Source: an uncultured Serinicoccus sp.
GTDB taxonomy: Bacteria; Actinomycetota; Actinomycetes; Actinomycetales; Dermatophilaceae
Direction of reading: 5' to 3'
Length of the DNA: 64,000 nt
NCBI RefSeq assembly: GCF_947500995.1
Contig: NZ_CANMUA010000007.1
Location: 186,001-250,000 of the forward strand
The notes under the pieces were generated by a model. The model ran no database searches, was not told the origin of the DNA, and saw only the letters and a program-made list of their open reading frames with translations. Shown piece after piece: positions 1 through 7,777 of the stretch (its first letter is position 1; each line of letters starts with the position of its first letter). Both the position numbers and the translations under genes were made by a program.

Positions 1-1651
1 CCCCGGCCCAGCTCACGGCGAGCCGGTGGCGGGCGCGGGTGAGCCCGACGTAGAGGAGGCGGCGCTCCTCCTCCACCCGTTCGGGCGTGTCGGCGAGGGT
101 GATGGGCAGCAGCCCGTCGCTGGCCCCGACGAGGAAGACCGCGTCCCACTCCAGGCCCTTGGCGGCGTGCAGCGAGGCCAGGGTGATGCCCTGCACGGTC
201 GGCGCGTGCTGCTCCTGGGCGCGCCGGTCCAGCTCGGCCACCAGGTCCGACGTCCGCGCAGCCGGGGCCTGCTCGACGAGGGAGTCCGCCAGCAGCGCGA
301 GCGCCTGCAGGCTCTCCCACCGCTCCCGCACCGCGCCGGAGCCCTCCGGCGGCCTCGGCGCCCAGCCGGCGCCCGCCAGGACGTGCCGGACCAGGTCGCC
401 CAGAGGTTGGGTGCCGTCGTCCGAGCGCACCGCCGCGCGCAGGAGCACGACCGCGTTGCGCACCTCGGCACGGGAGAAGAAGCGTTCGCCGCCGCGCACG
501 AGGTAGGGGATCCCGGCGCGGGCGAGCGCGCTCTCGATCACCTCCGACTGGCTGTTGGTGCGGTAGAGCACCGCGATCTCGCTGGCCTCCTTCCCGGTGT
601 CCATCAGGGCCCGGACGCCGTCGGCGACCCCCGCTGCCTCGGCCTCGTCGTCGGGGTAGGAGGTGAGGACGGGGGTCGGGCCGTCGGCCGCCTGCGCCAC
701 GAGGTCGGCCGAGGTGTCCCGCTGCCGACCGCCCGATGCCAGCACCAGGTTGGCCAGGTGCACGATCTGGGGGGTGCTGCGGTAGTTGCGGACGAGGCGC
801 ACGCGTCGCGCGTCCGGATGCAGCCGGGCGAAGCCGAGCAGGTGGTCGGCGCTCGCCCCGGTGAAGGAGTAGATGGACTGCGCGGGGTCCCCCACGACGC
901 AGACGTCGTCACGCCGCCCCCGCCACAGCTCGAGCAGCTGCTGCTGCAGCGGGTTGACGTCCTGGTACTCGTCGACGACGAAGTGGCGGTACTGGTCGTG
1001 GATCGCGGCGGCGATCTGCGGGTGCTCGTCCAGCATGCCGACGGTGAGCAGCAGGACGTCCTCGAAGTCGATGACGTGACGCTCCGAGCACACCTCGTGG
1101 TAGGTCTCCAGGAGCCGGGCCATGGCGGTCGCGTCGAGGTCGGCGACCGACCGGCGCAGGATGCTGGCCCGCGCCGCGTAGGTCTGGGCGGTCAGCATGG
1201 AGACCTTGGCCCACTCGATCTCGGACGCGACGTCGCGCAGGGCGGCCCGGTCCAGGCGGAGCCGGAGGCGACCGGCGGCCTCCGCCACCGCGGGTGCCTT
1301 GTGGGCGACCACCGTCGGCGGCGGCCCGCCCACCGCCTGCGGCCAGAAGAACTGCAGCTGGCGCAGGGCTGCGGCATGGAACGTGCGCGCCTGGACCCCA
1401 CGCACGCCCAGGCCCCGCAGGCGGGTCCGCATCTCCCCCGCGGCGCGTGCCGTGAAGGTCACGGCGAGGAGCCGGTCGGGGGGGTAGGCGCCGCTCGCGA
1501 CCCCGTAAGCGATGCGGTGGGTGATGGCCCGGGTCTTGCCGGTGCCGGCGCCGGCGAGCACGACCATCGGCCCCAGCGGCGCGGCCGCCACCTGCCGCTG
1601 CTCAGGGTCGAGACCGTCCAGGATGGTGTCGGCGTCCGGCGCCGCGCTCAC
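1..1651 (-). CDS. uvrD2: UvrD2-type superfamily I DNA helicase, C-terminus cut off by window edge
   Basis: ATP-dependent 3'-5' DNA helicase of the UvrD/Rep family. About 550 residues are visible. Walker A AGAGTGKT lies at residues 33-40. It is followed by the TFTARAAGEM motif, Walker B VVDEYQDVN, motif III VGDPAQSIYSFTGAS, and motifs V/VI (LHAAKGLEWD, LLYVGLTRARHRL). The helicase core is therefore complete; the HRDC-type C-terminal region normally found in actinobacterial UvrD2 would lie outside the window. The GTG start overlaps the nudC stop by four bases (GTGA), so the two genes are translationally coupled. The pairing nudC-uvrD2 close to adnAB is the arrangement I recall from mycobacteria and suggests a DNA-repair block. 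Absence of the end prevents checking whether HRDC and the tetracysteine motif are present. Confidence 0.93.
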   Translation of the reverse strand, partial: MSAAPDADTILDGLDPEQRQVAAAPLGPMVVLAGAGTGKTRAITHRIAYGVASGAYPPDRLLAVTFTARAAGEMRTRLRGLGVRGVQARTFHAAALRQLQFFWPQAVGGPPPTVVAHKAPAVAEAAGRLRLRLDRAALRDVASEIEWAKVSMLTAQTYAARASILRRSVADLDATAMARLLETYHEVCSERHVIDFEDVLLLTVGMLDEHPQIAAAIHDQYRHFVVDEYQDVNPLQQQLLELWRGRRDDVCVVGDPAQSIYSFTGASADHLLGFARLHPDARRVRLVRNYRSTPQIVHLANLVLASGGRQRDTSADLVAQAADGPTPVLTSYPDDEAEAAGVADGVRALMDTGKEASEIAVLYRTNSQSEVIESALARAGIPYLVRGGERFFSRAEVRNAVVLLRAAVRSDDGTQPLGDLVRHVLAGAGWAPRPPEGSGAVRERWESLQALALLADSLVEQAPAARTSDLVAELDRRAQEQHAPTVQGITLASLHAAKGLEWDAVFLVGASDGLLPITLADTPERVEEERRLLYVGLTRARHRLAVSWAG

Positions 1652-2601
1652 CGGGGCACCGCGGGACCGTGCCCCGGCAGCGGCCCGCCGAACCACTCCT
1701 CGATGAGCCGGTGGGCGATGGAGACGCGGGAGGGCAGGGTGAACCGACCGTCCTGGAGACCCTCGGTCAGCTGGTCCCGGGTGTACCAGGACGCGGACCG
1801 CAGCTCGCTCTCCTGGATGGTGAGGTCCGTCTGCCCGGTCCGGGCGCGGAAGGCGAGCATCAACGAGCCCGGGAAGGGCCAGGGCTGGTTGCCCCGGTAG
1901 ACCAGGCCGTCGACCTGCACGCCGACCTCCTCCTCCACCTCCCGGGCGACCGCCGCCTCCAGGGACTCGCCCGCCTCGACGAACCCGGCGAGGACGGACA
2001 ACCTCCCCTCGGGCCACGGGATGCCGGTGGCGAGCAGGAGCCGGTCGTCCGGGTCCGTGACCGCCATGATGACGGCGGGGTCGGTGCGCGGGTGGTGCTC
2101 CGACCCGTCGGTCGGGCAGCGGCGCAGCCATCCCCCCTGCACCACCTGCGTCGCTGCCCCGCACCGGGGGCAGTGACCGTGGCGGTCGTGCCAGGCCCGC
2201 AGCGCTGTCGCGGCCGTGAGCAGCCCGGCGTCACGGTCGTCGAGGTCGGCGCCGACCTCCCGGAGGCCCGCCCAGGTCACCTCCTCGCGGCCGCCCCTGT
2301 GGTCGTCGGCCTCCGGTGCGGCGCGATCGGCCGTCACCGCCACGTAGTCGACCCCGGCGTCCCGTCCGAGGAACCACGGCTCGTCGTCGTGGTCGGCGTC
2401 GCCCTCGCGAGGCGCCCGCAACAGCAGCCGCGTGGGGTCGTGCAGGACCGCCACCGCGTCCCCGCGCAGCTCCAGGACGCGCGTCCCCGGGCGCTGGAGG
2501 ACAGCACCCAGCTCGGTGTCGTCGGTCCGCACCCGCGCGAGGCGGTCCACCCGGGACCGGGAGAGGGCCAGGTCCAGAAAGGTCTCGTCGGCAGCGCTCA
2601 C
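1648..2601 (-). CDS. nudC: NAD(+)/NADH pyrophosphatase, NudC-type Nudix hydrolase
   Basis: 317 residues. Hydrolyses NAD(H) to NMN(H) and AMP; in other bacteria NudC also removes NAD caps from RNA. A zinc-ribbon region with CPRCG and a later RRCPTDGSEHHPR precedes the catalytic domain. The Nudix box is intact: G-FVEAG-E, seven residues, then REVEEEVGV. The downstream SQPWPFP-type motif of NADH pyrophosphatases is present as NQPWPFPGSLM. Only three clear zinc cysteines are visible, because the fourth position is occupied by Asp/His. The GTG start was chosen because a TACAGT -10 box ends 6 nt upstream, as expected for a leaderless mRNA; longer in-frame extensions run through that promoter. It overlaps uvrD2 by four bases. 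Family assignment is secure. Confidence 0.93.
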   Translation of the reverse strand: MSAADETFLDLALSRSRVDRLARVRTDDTELGAVLQRPGTRVLELRGDAVAVLHDPTRLLLRAPREGDADHDDEPWFLGRDAGVDYVAVTADRAAPEADDHRGGREEVTWAGLREVGADLDDRDAGLLTAATALRAWHDRHGHCPRCGAATQVVQGGWLRRCPTDGSEHHPRTDPAVIMAVTDPDDRLLLATGIPWPEGRLSVLAGFVEAGESLEAAVAREVEEEVGVQVDGLVYRGNQPWPFPGSLMLAFRARTGQTDLTIQESELRSASWYTRDQLTEGLQDGRFTLPSRVSIAHRLIEEWFGGPLPGHGPAVPR

Positions 2602-2607
2602 CCGGAC

Positions 2608-2708
2608 ACTGTAGGTCCCGGGACTGACGGTGCCGCGGCGCCGGGGGCGGGCCGCTTCGGGGACGTGCCGGTGGAATGACGCCCCGGGTGGAGGACACGG
2701 CATACGGT
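2608..2708. promoter_or_regulatory. Divergent leaderless promoters of nudC and the kinase-like gene
   Basis: Minus strand: TACAGT (2613-2608) followed after 6 nt by the nudC GTG. Plus strand: TACGGT (2703-2708) followed after 6 nt by the GTG at 2715. Both match the TANNNT -10 plus immediate start codon pattern of actinobacterial leaderless transcripts. No convincing -35 boxes were assigned. Confidence 0.6.
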
Positions 2709-2714
2709 GGGGGC

Positions 2715-4487
2715 GTGAAGCGCACCGACCTGGCCCTCGCTGCCCTCGCGAGCGCCGCCGTCCCGGGGATGAAGCCGGTGACCGTGGCCCGGATGAGCGT
2801 CGAGAGGGGGGCCGAGACCGAGCTCGAGCAGGCCGTGGTCGAGGACGCCACCGGTCGGCGGTGGCTGGTCCGCTCACCCCTGACCGCGATCGCCGGCGCG
2901 CGGTTGCACCGCAACGACGAGCTGGTCCGACAGCTCGCCAGGCACCTCCCGTTCAAGGTTCCCGCCGCTGCCGGCTACGCCGCGGTCGGCCGGGAGGGCC
3001 ACGCTGCCGTCTACCCCCACGTGGAGGGTGCCACCCTCGACTTCACCCGCCTCCCGGCGGGGGCCGGGCTCGCCCACGCCGTGGGCCGAGCCGTCGCCGC
3101 CATCCACAACATCCCTGCAGCGGTCTTCGAGGAGCAGGACGTCCCCTCGTTCGACGCCGCCGACTGGCGACAGCGCCTCATCGCCGAGGTGGACCGTGCC
3201 GCCGAGACGGGTCGGGTACCCACCAGGCTCCTCGGCCGCTGGGAGGAGGCCTTCGACGCCTCACCCCTGTGGCAGTTCGCCAGCACCCCGGTGCACGGCT
3301 CCTTCCGTGGCGCCACCGTCGTCGTGACCTTCGCCGACGACGAGGCCGACAGCGGGCGTGTAGTGGCGGTGACCGACTGGGACGAGGCCATGGTGGGCGA
3401 CCCGGCGACCGACCTCGCCGAGATCTACTCCCAGGCGTCCCCGGAGGCCTGGGAGTCGGTGCTGGACAGCTACGCCCTGGCTCGCGCGCAGCGCCCCGAC
3501 CCCTACCTGCACGCCCGGGCCCGCTTCCTGTCGGAGACCGGCCGGCTGCGCGGGCTCGCGCAGCACGTGGCCTCCGGCGACGAGGAGTCGGCCCGGCGGG
3601 TCGTCGAGGCGCTGCGCCGCATGGACCGCCTCACCGAGGACGAGGACTCCCTGGTGCCCGCGACCGCCCGGGCGGGTGGGGCAGCGGTCGCGGCTGCCGG
3701 CCACCCGGACCGCGCGGCGGTGACGGCACCCACCGGCGGGTCGGGCACGGACGGGGCCGGCCCCGGCCTCGAGGCAGGTCCGTCCTGGTCCTCCGAGGAG
3801 CGTGGGCAGGACGTCGACCTCGACGACGAGGGGATGCCGGCGGTCGGGGCGTGGTCGGGCGACGAGGGTGATCTCCCCGAGCCCTCCGAGGGTGGCGGGG
3901 AGGCGGACGAGGAGGACGACGACCTCGACAGCGAGGACCCCGCTGCGCGGCCCGACCCCTACCTCGACGACGGCGACCCCGACCCGCACCCGGACGACCA
4001 GGTCGCCGGTCCCCACCCGTGGTCCGGCACCGGCGACGGCACTGACGACGACGCGGACATCACCACGGAGGTGCCGGTCGTCCGCCCTGTCGGCGCCCCC
4101 GGCGACCTGGCCGACGGACGGGCACCAGCCGGGGTGGACCGCACCCCCGAGGACGGAGCCCCCGACCCGGTGGACACCGCCGCCCCGCACGCCGGGACGG
4201 TCGACACCCCCGAGCCCGTCGACACTCCCGAGACGGTCGACATCCCGGAGACGGTCGACACAGCCGACCCCGAGGACAGCCCCGGTCCGGCGGCCGAGCC
4301 GGCGGACCCCTCGGCCGCAGGACCGGCCGGATCCCTCCCTGGGGCTGAGGAGTCGTCCGGCACGCCCCCTGACGGTGCGCGGGAGGCCGACGCCACGGAC
4401 GCGCCGGAGGACGTCGAGCTCCTCGACGACGACACCCGGCTGCACGAGCTCTACGGCATGCCCTCGGAGGAGGACCGGGACCGCTGA
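2715..4487 (+). CDS. Aminoglycoside/macrolide phosphotransferase-fold protein with long acidic tail
   Basis: 590 residues. The first ~300 resemble the APH/choline-kinase fold: a small lobe, GREGHAAVYPHVEG hinge-like region, and C-lobe motif VTDWDEAMVGDPATDLAEIY (residues 219-238), which supplies the Mg-binding Asp. The catalytic-loop motif normally HGDLHPGN is VHGSFRGATVVV (193-204), so the catalytic Asp and the following Asn are missing; this may be a pseudokinase. From about residue 330 the sequence is low complexity, rich in Asp, Glu, Pro and Thr, with short VDTPE/VDIPE repeats. I chose GTG 2715 over the upstream ATG because TACGGT lies 6 nt before it. Its 3' end overlaps adnB tail-to-tail by 37 bp. 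Substrate is unknown. Confidence 0.75.
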   Translation: MKRTDLALAALASAAVPGMKPVTVARMSVERGAETELEQAVVEDATGRRWLVRSPLTAIAGARLHRNDELVRQLARHLPFKVPAAAGYAAVGREGHAAVYPHVEGATLDFTRLPAGAGLAHAVGRAVAAIHNIPAAVFEEQDVPSFDAADWRQRLIAEVDRAAETGRVPTRLLGRWEEAFDASPLWQFASTPVHGSFRGATVVVTFADDEADSGRVVAVTDWDEAMVGDPATDLAEIYSQASPEAWESVLDSYALARAQRPDPYLHARARFLSETGRLRGLAQHVASGDEESARRVVEALRRMDRLTEDEDSLVPATARAGGAAVAAAGHPDRAAVTAPTGGSGTDGAGPGLEAGPSWSSEERGQDVDLDDEGMPAVGAWSGDEGDLPEPSEGGGEADEEDDDLDSEDPAARPDPYLDDGDPDPHPDDQVAGPHPWSGTGDGTDDDADITTEVPVVRPVGAPGDLADGRAPAGVDRTPEDGAPDPVDTAAPHAGTVDTPEPVDTPETVDIPETVDTADPEDSPGPAAEPADPSAAGPAGSLPGAEESSGTPPDGAREADATDAPEDVELLDDDTRLHELYGMPSEEDRDR

Positions 4488-7400
4488 CCGTCCCCCGGTG
4501 GTCCCTGCTCGGTGGCCGGAGGACCCTCGTCCAGGAGCTGGGCGAGCTCGGCCTCCGTGGGCAGCGGCGGCCGGACCGTCGTGCCCGTCGCGGCGTAGAA
4601 GAAGGCCGCCCGCACCTCGTCCAGCGCCAGCCCGCGGAGCCGCGCGTAGGCCACGCGGTAGACGGCCAGCTGGACCGTCCGGGCCCGCTGCTGGGCCGGA
4701 CTCCCGGGCGTCCCCGTCTTCCAGTCCACCACCGTCACACCGCCGTCGGCGTCGCCGAAGACGGCGTCGATGCGGCCTGCCACCGTGCGCCCGGCCAGCG
4801 TCGTCTGGAGCGGCACCTCTACCGCCAGCGGGACCCGGTCCGCCCACTCGCTGGCGAGGAAGTGCCGCTGCAGGGTGCCGAGCCCGGACACCGCGTCGGC
4901 GGGGTCGGACCCGCTGTCCGGGTCGTCCAGGTCGACGAGGGTGGCCGCGGCATAGTGCCGCTCCACCCAGGCGTGGAAGAGCGTGCCGACCCGTGTCCTG
5001 GGCCTGGGCGGCGCGGGCATCGGACGGCGGAGGTCCCGCAGGTATGCCTCACGGTCGGTCGCCAGCGCCACCACCGCCGACGTGGACAGGTGTCCGGGGA
5101 GCTGCGGGCCGTCCGGACGGGTGTGCCGGTCGGCGCGCTCGGCGAGCAGCAGGTCGACCGTCTCGACCCAGGGGTCGGTGGCGGCGTCGCCGCGGCTCCC
5201 GGGAGGGCCGCCGACGGCCCCCGCCGCGACGAGGGCGGCCGCGACGTCCCGGACCGTCTCCCGTCGATCCTCACGCTGGACCGGCCACTGCGCCGCCGTC
5301 TGCTCGCCCAGGCGGGGGTTCTGCAGCTCCTCCCCGGGGTCGGGCATGTCCGCCCACGGCCCGACCACGGCCCCTGGCAGGGCTGCGACCTCGTCGAGGA
5401 AGCGTGAGCTCACCCTGGGCTGCTTGCCGGTCGACCACACGGGGGCGGTGAGCAGCAGTCGCTGCCTGGCCCGCGTCGTCGCCACGTAGGCGAGGCGCCG
5501 CTCCTCCTGGACGCCGAACCGTCCCTGGTCCAGGGCGAGCTGTGCCAGCGCGGCCCGCAGCGCTCGGGTGTCGGGGATCCGCGCCCAGTCCAGGTCCGGC
5601 CGCCCCTCTCGGTCACCTCGCAGCGGGGTCGGCAGGCGTCCGATGCCCGCCAACCACCCGTTGTCGGTCCGTTCCTTGGTGCGCCAGTGACCGTCCCGGT
5701 GCTCCGGCGTGACCCGCCCCGAGGGGAAGACGCCCTCGACCAGGCCGGGGACCGCCACCGCGTCCCACTCCAGACCCTTGGCGGCGTGCACCGTGAGGAC
5801 CTGGACCGCCGTCGCGTCGACCGACACCTCGGCCAGCTCGGGGGTCTCGGCGTCCTCCAGCCCGCGCTGGTGCTCCCGCGCGGCGTCGAGCCAGTGCAGG
5901 AAGGCACCGAGGGTGGCCCGGTCCGCCCCGTGGTCGAACCCGGCGGCGACCTCGACGAGAGCGTCCAGCGGCGCGCGCCCCCAGGTGGGGTGCAGGTCCG
6001 GGTCGGCGGCCACCTCGATGTCGAGCCCGAGCAACCGCTCGGCCTCGGACACCAGGTCGGGCAGCGGGAGACCGGCGAGGGACCGCACGCGGCGGAGCAC
6101 CTCGGCGAGCCAGGACACCCGGTCGCGGCCACGGGGCGACAGGCGCTGGCCCTCCTGGCCCGTCCAGGACTCGCTCGGCACGTGCTCGAGGGCCTCGGCC
6201 AGCACGGGCGCGTGCTCACGTTCCCGGGCCACCACGCCACCCGCCGCCCGGGCCAGCTCGCGCGCCCGCGCCCACAGGGCGTCCAGGTCCGCCGCACCCA
6301 GACGCCCGACCGGTCCGGCGAGCAGGCGCATCACCTGGTCGCCGCGCGTGGGTTCCTGCGCCACCCACAGCAGGGCGACGAGGTCGAGGACCTCGGGCGT
6401 GTCCAGCAGCCCGCCCAGGCCGACCACCTCGACCGGCAGTCCGCGCCGGCGCAACGCGTCGACCACCGGCCCGAACTGCGCGCGGGTGCGGCAGAGGACG
6501 GCCGCCGTGGCCCCGCTCGCGGACCGGGCACGCACCCACTCCGCCACGTGCTCGGCCTCGGCCACGTGGTCGACCAGGCGGGCCACCTCCACCGTCCCGG
6601 ACCCGGCTCCTGGTCGCGGGTGCAGCGTGGCCACGGGCACCGCGGTCTCCTCGCGCAACGGCCCGGCCACGGCGTTGGCCGCGCCCAGCACCAGCTCGTC
6701 GTTGCGCCAGGAGGTGCTCAGCTGCAGGACCTCCGCCGGGCGCCCGTCGACCGCGAACTGCTGCGGGAACCGGGTGAGGGTCGTGGCGCTCGCCCCGCGC
6801 CAGCCGTAGATGGACTGGTGCGGGTCGCCCACCGCGGTGACCGGCATCGCCAGACCCGAGAAGAGCGAGGTGAGCAGCACGAGCTGGGCCTCGGAGGTGT
6901 CCTGGAACTCGTCCAGCAGCACGGCGGCATACCGGCTGCGTTCGGTGGCACCGACCACGGGCACGTCCCGGGCGAGGCGGGCAGCCAACGCCATCTGGTC
7001 GCCGAAGTCCAGGGCCCCGCGCTCCGCCTTGGCGCGACGGTAGGCGAGCACGAGCGGGTAGAGGCAGGCCTGCTGACGCAGGGTCGCGGCGAGGTCCCCC
7101 CCGGCCTTGAGAGGACGGCCCTCGTGCGGGAGGTCCTCGTAGCGTTCCGCCAGCTCCAGCAGCAGCTGCTCGGCGGTCTGGGGCTCCACCAGGTGCTCGC
7201 CGAGCTCGCCCGACAGCGCGATCACGGCGCGGACCACGGTGCTCGGCGCGCGGTCCATCGACGTCATGTCCCCGTCGTAGCGGCTGACGACGTCGTGCGC
7301 GAGCTGCCAGCAGGCGGCCTCGGAGAGCAGCACGGCGTCGGGCTCGACGCCGAGGCGCAGCCCGTGCTCGCTGACGAGGCGGCCGGCGTAGGCGTGGTAG

Positions 7401-7777
7401 GTCGAGATGGTCGGCAGGTCGAACCCGTCGCCGCCCCCCGGCGCCGTCTGAGGGCCGACCGCGACCGGCTCGCCCGACCAGAGTCCAGCCTCCCGGAGCC
7501 GGCGCAGCTTGCCCGTGAGCCGGGTCGTCAGCTCCACCGAGGCCTTGCGGGTGAACGTGAGTCCGAGCACGTCCTGGGGCGCCACCAGGCCGTTGGCGAC
7601 CAACCACAGCACCCGCGAGGCCATGGTCTCCGTCTTGCCCGAGCCTGCCCCGGCGACGACGACGCCGGGCAGCAGGGGCGCGGTGATGACGGCTGCCTGC
7701 TCCGGGGTGGGTTCCGGGGTCCCCAGCGCCTGTGCCAGGTCCTGGGGGGAGAAGCGGGGGCCGCTCGACCCGCTCAC
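4451..7777 (-). CDS. adnB: AdnB-like ATP-dependent helicase-nuclease subunit
   Basis: 1108 residues, close to the ~1095 recalled for mycobacterial AdnB. UvrD-type motor with Walker A VAGAGSGKT (41-49), TFTRKAS, Walker B LLDEFQDTSEAQ, motif III AVGDPHQSIYGWRGAS, LTVHAAKGLEWDAV and YVATTRARQRLL. The C-terminus carries a RecB-type PD-(D/E)XK nuclease: GTLFHAWVERHY, then AGRIDAVFGD and VVDWKTG. It acts with AdnA in resecting double-strand DNA ends for recombination. The GTG start overlaps the adnA stop by four bases; in-frame codons further upstream lie inside adnA and look non-coding. Both ATPase and nuclease residues appear intact, so this should be the active motor of the pair. Confidence 0.92.
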   Translation of the reverse strand: MSGSSGPRFSPQDLAQALGTPEPTPEQAAVITAPLLPGVVVAGAGSGKTETMASRVLWLVANGLVAPQDVLGLTFTRKASVELTTRLTGKLRRLREAGLWSGEPVAVGPQTAPGGGDGFDLPTISTYHAYAGRLVSEHGLRLGVEPDAVLLSEAACWQLAHDVVSRYDGDMTSMDRAPSTVVRAVIALSGELGEHLVEPQTAEQLLLELAERYEDLPHEGRPLKAGGDLAATLRQQACLYPLVLAYRRAKAERGALDFGDQMALAARLARDVPVVGATERSRYAAVLLDEFQDTSEAQLVLLTSLFSGLAMPVTAVGDPHQSIYGWRGASATTLTRFPQQFAVDGRPAEVLQLSTSWRNDELVLGAANAVAGPLREETAVPVATLHPRPGAGSGTVEVARLVDHVAEAEHVAEWVRARSASGATAAVLCRTRAQFGPVVDALRRRGLPVEVVGLGGLLDTPEVLDLVALLWVAQEPTRGDQVMRLLAGPVGRLGAADLDALWARARELARAAGGVVAREREHAPVLAEALEHVPSESWTGQEGQRLSPRGRDRVSWLAEVLRRVRSLAGLPLPDLVSEAERLLGLDIEVAADPDLHPTWGRAPLDALVEVAAGFDHGADRATLGAFLHWLDAAREHQRGLEDAETPELAEVSVDATAVQVLTVHAAKGLEWDAVAVPGLVEGVFPSGRVTPEHRDGHWRTKERTDNGWLAGIGRLPTPLRGDREGRPDLDWARIPDTRALRAALAQLALDQGRFGVQEERRLAYVATTRARQRLLLTAPVWSTGKQPRVSSRFLDEVAALPGAVVGPWADMPDPGEELQNPRLGEQTAAQWPVQREDRRETVRDVAAALVAAGAVGGPPGSRGDAATDPWVETVDLLLAERADRHTRPDGPQLPGHLSTSAVVALATDREAYLRDLRRPMPAPPRPRTRVGTLFHAWVERHYAAATLVDLDDPDSGSDPADAVSGLGTLQRHFLASEWADRVPLAVEVPLQTTLAGRTVAGRIDAVFGDADGGVTVVDWKTGTPGSPAQQRARTVQLAVYRVAYARLRGLALDEVRAAFFYAATGTTVRPPLPTEAELAQLLDEGPPATEQGPPGDGQRSRSSSEGMP

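Noticed and set aside
26-1900. Long plus-strand open frame opposite uvrD2 and nudC
   Set aside because: Antisense shadow of high-GC genes: the translation is Arg/Gly/Pro-rich with no domain, while the minus strand shows complete helicase and Nudix motifs.
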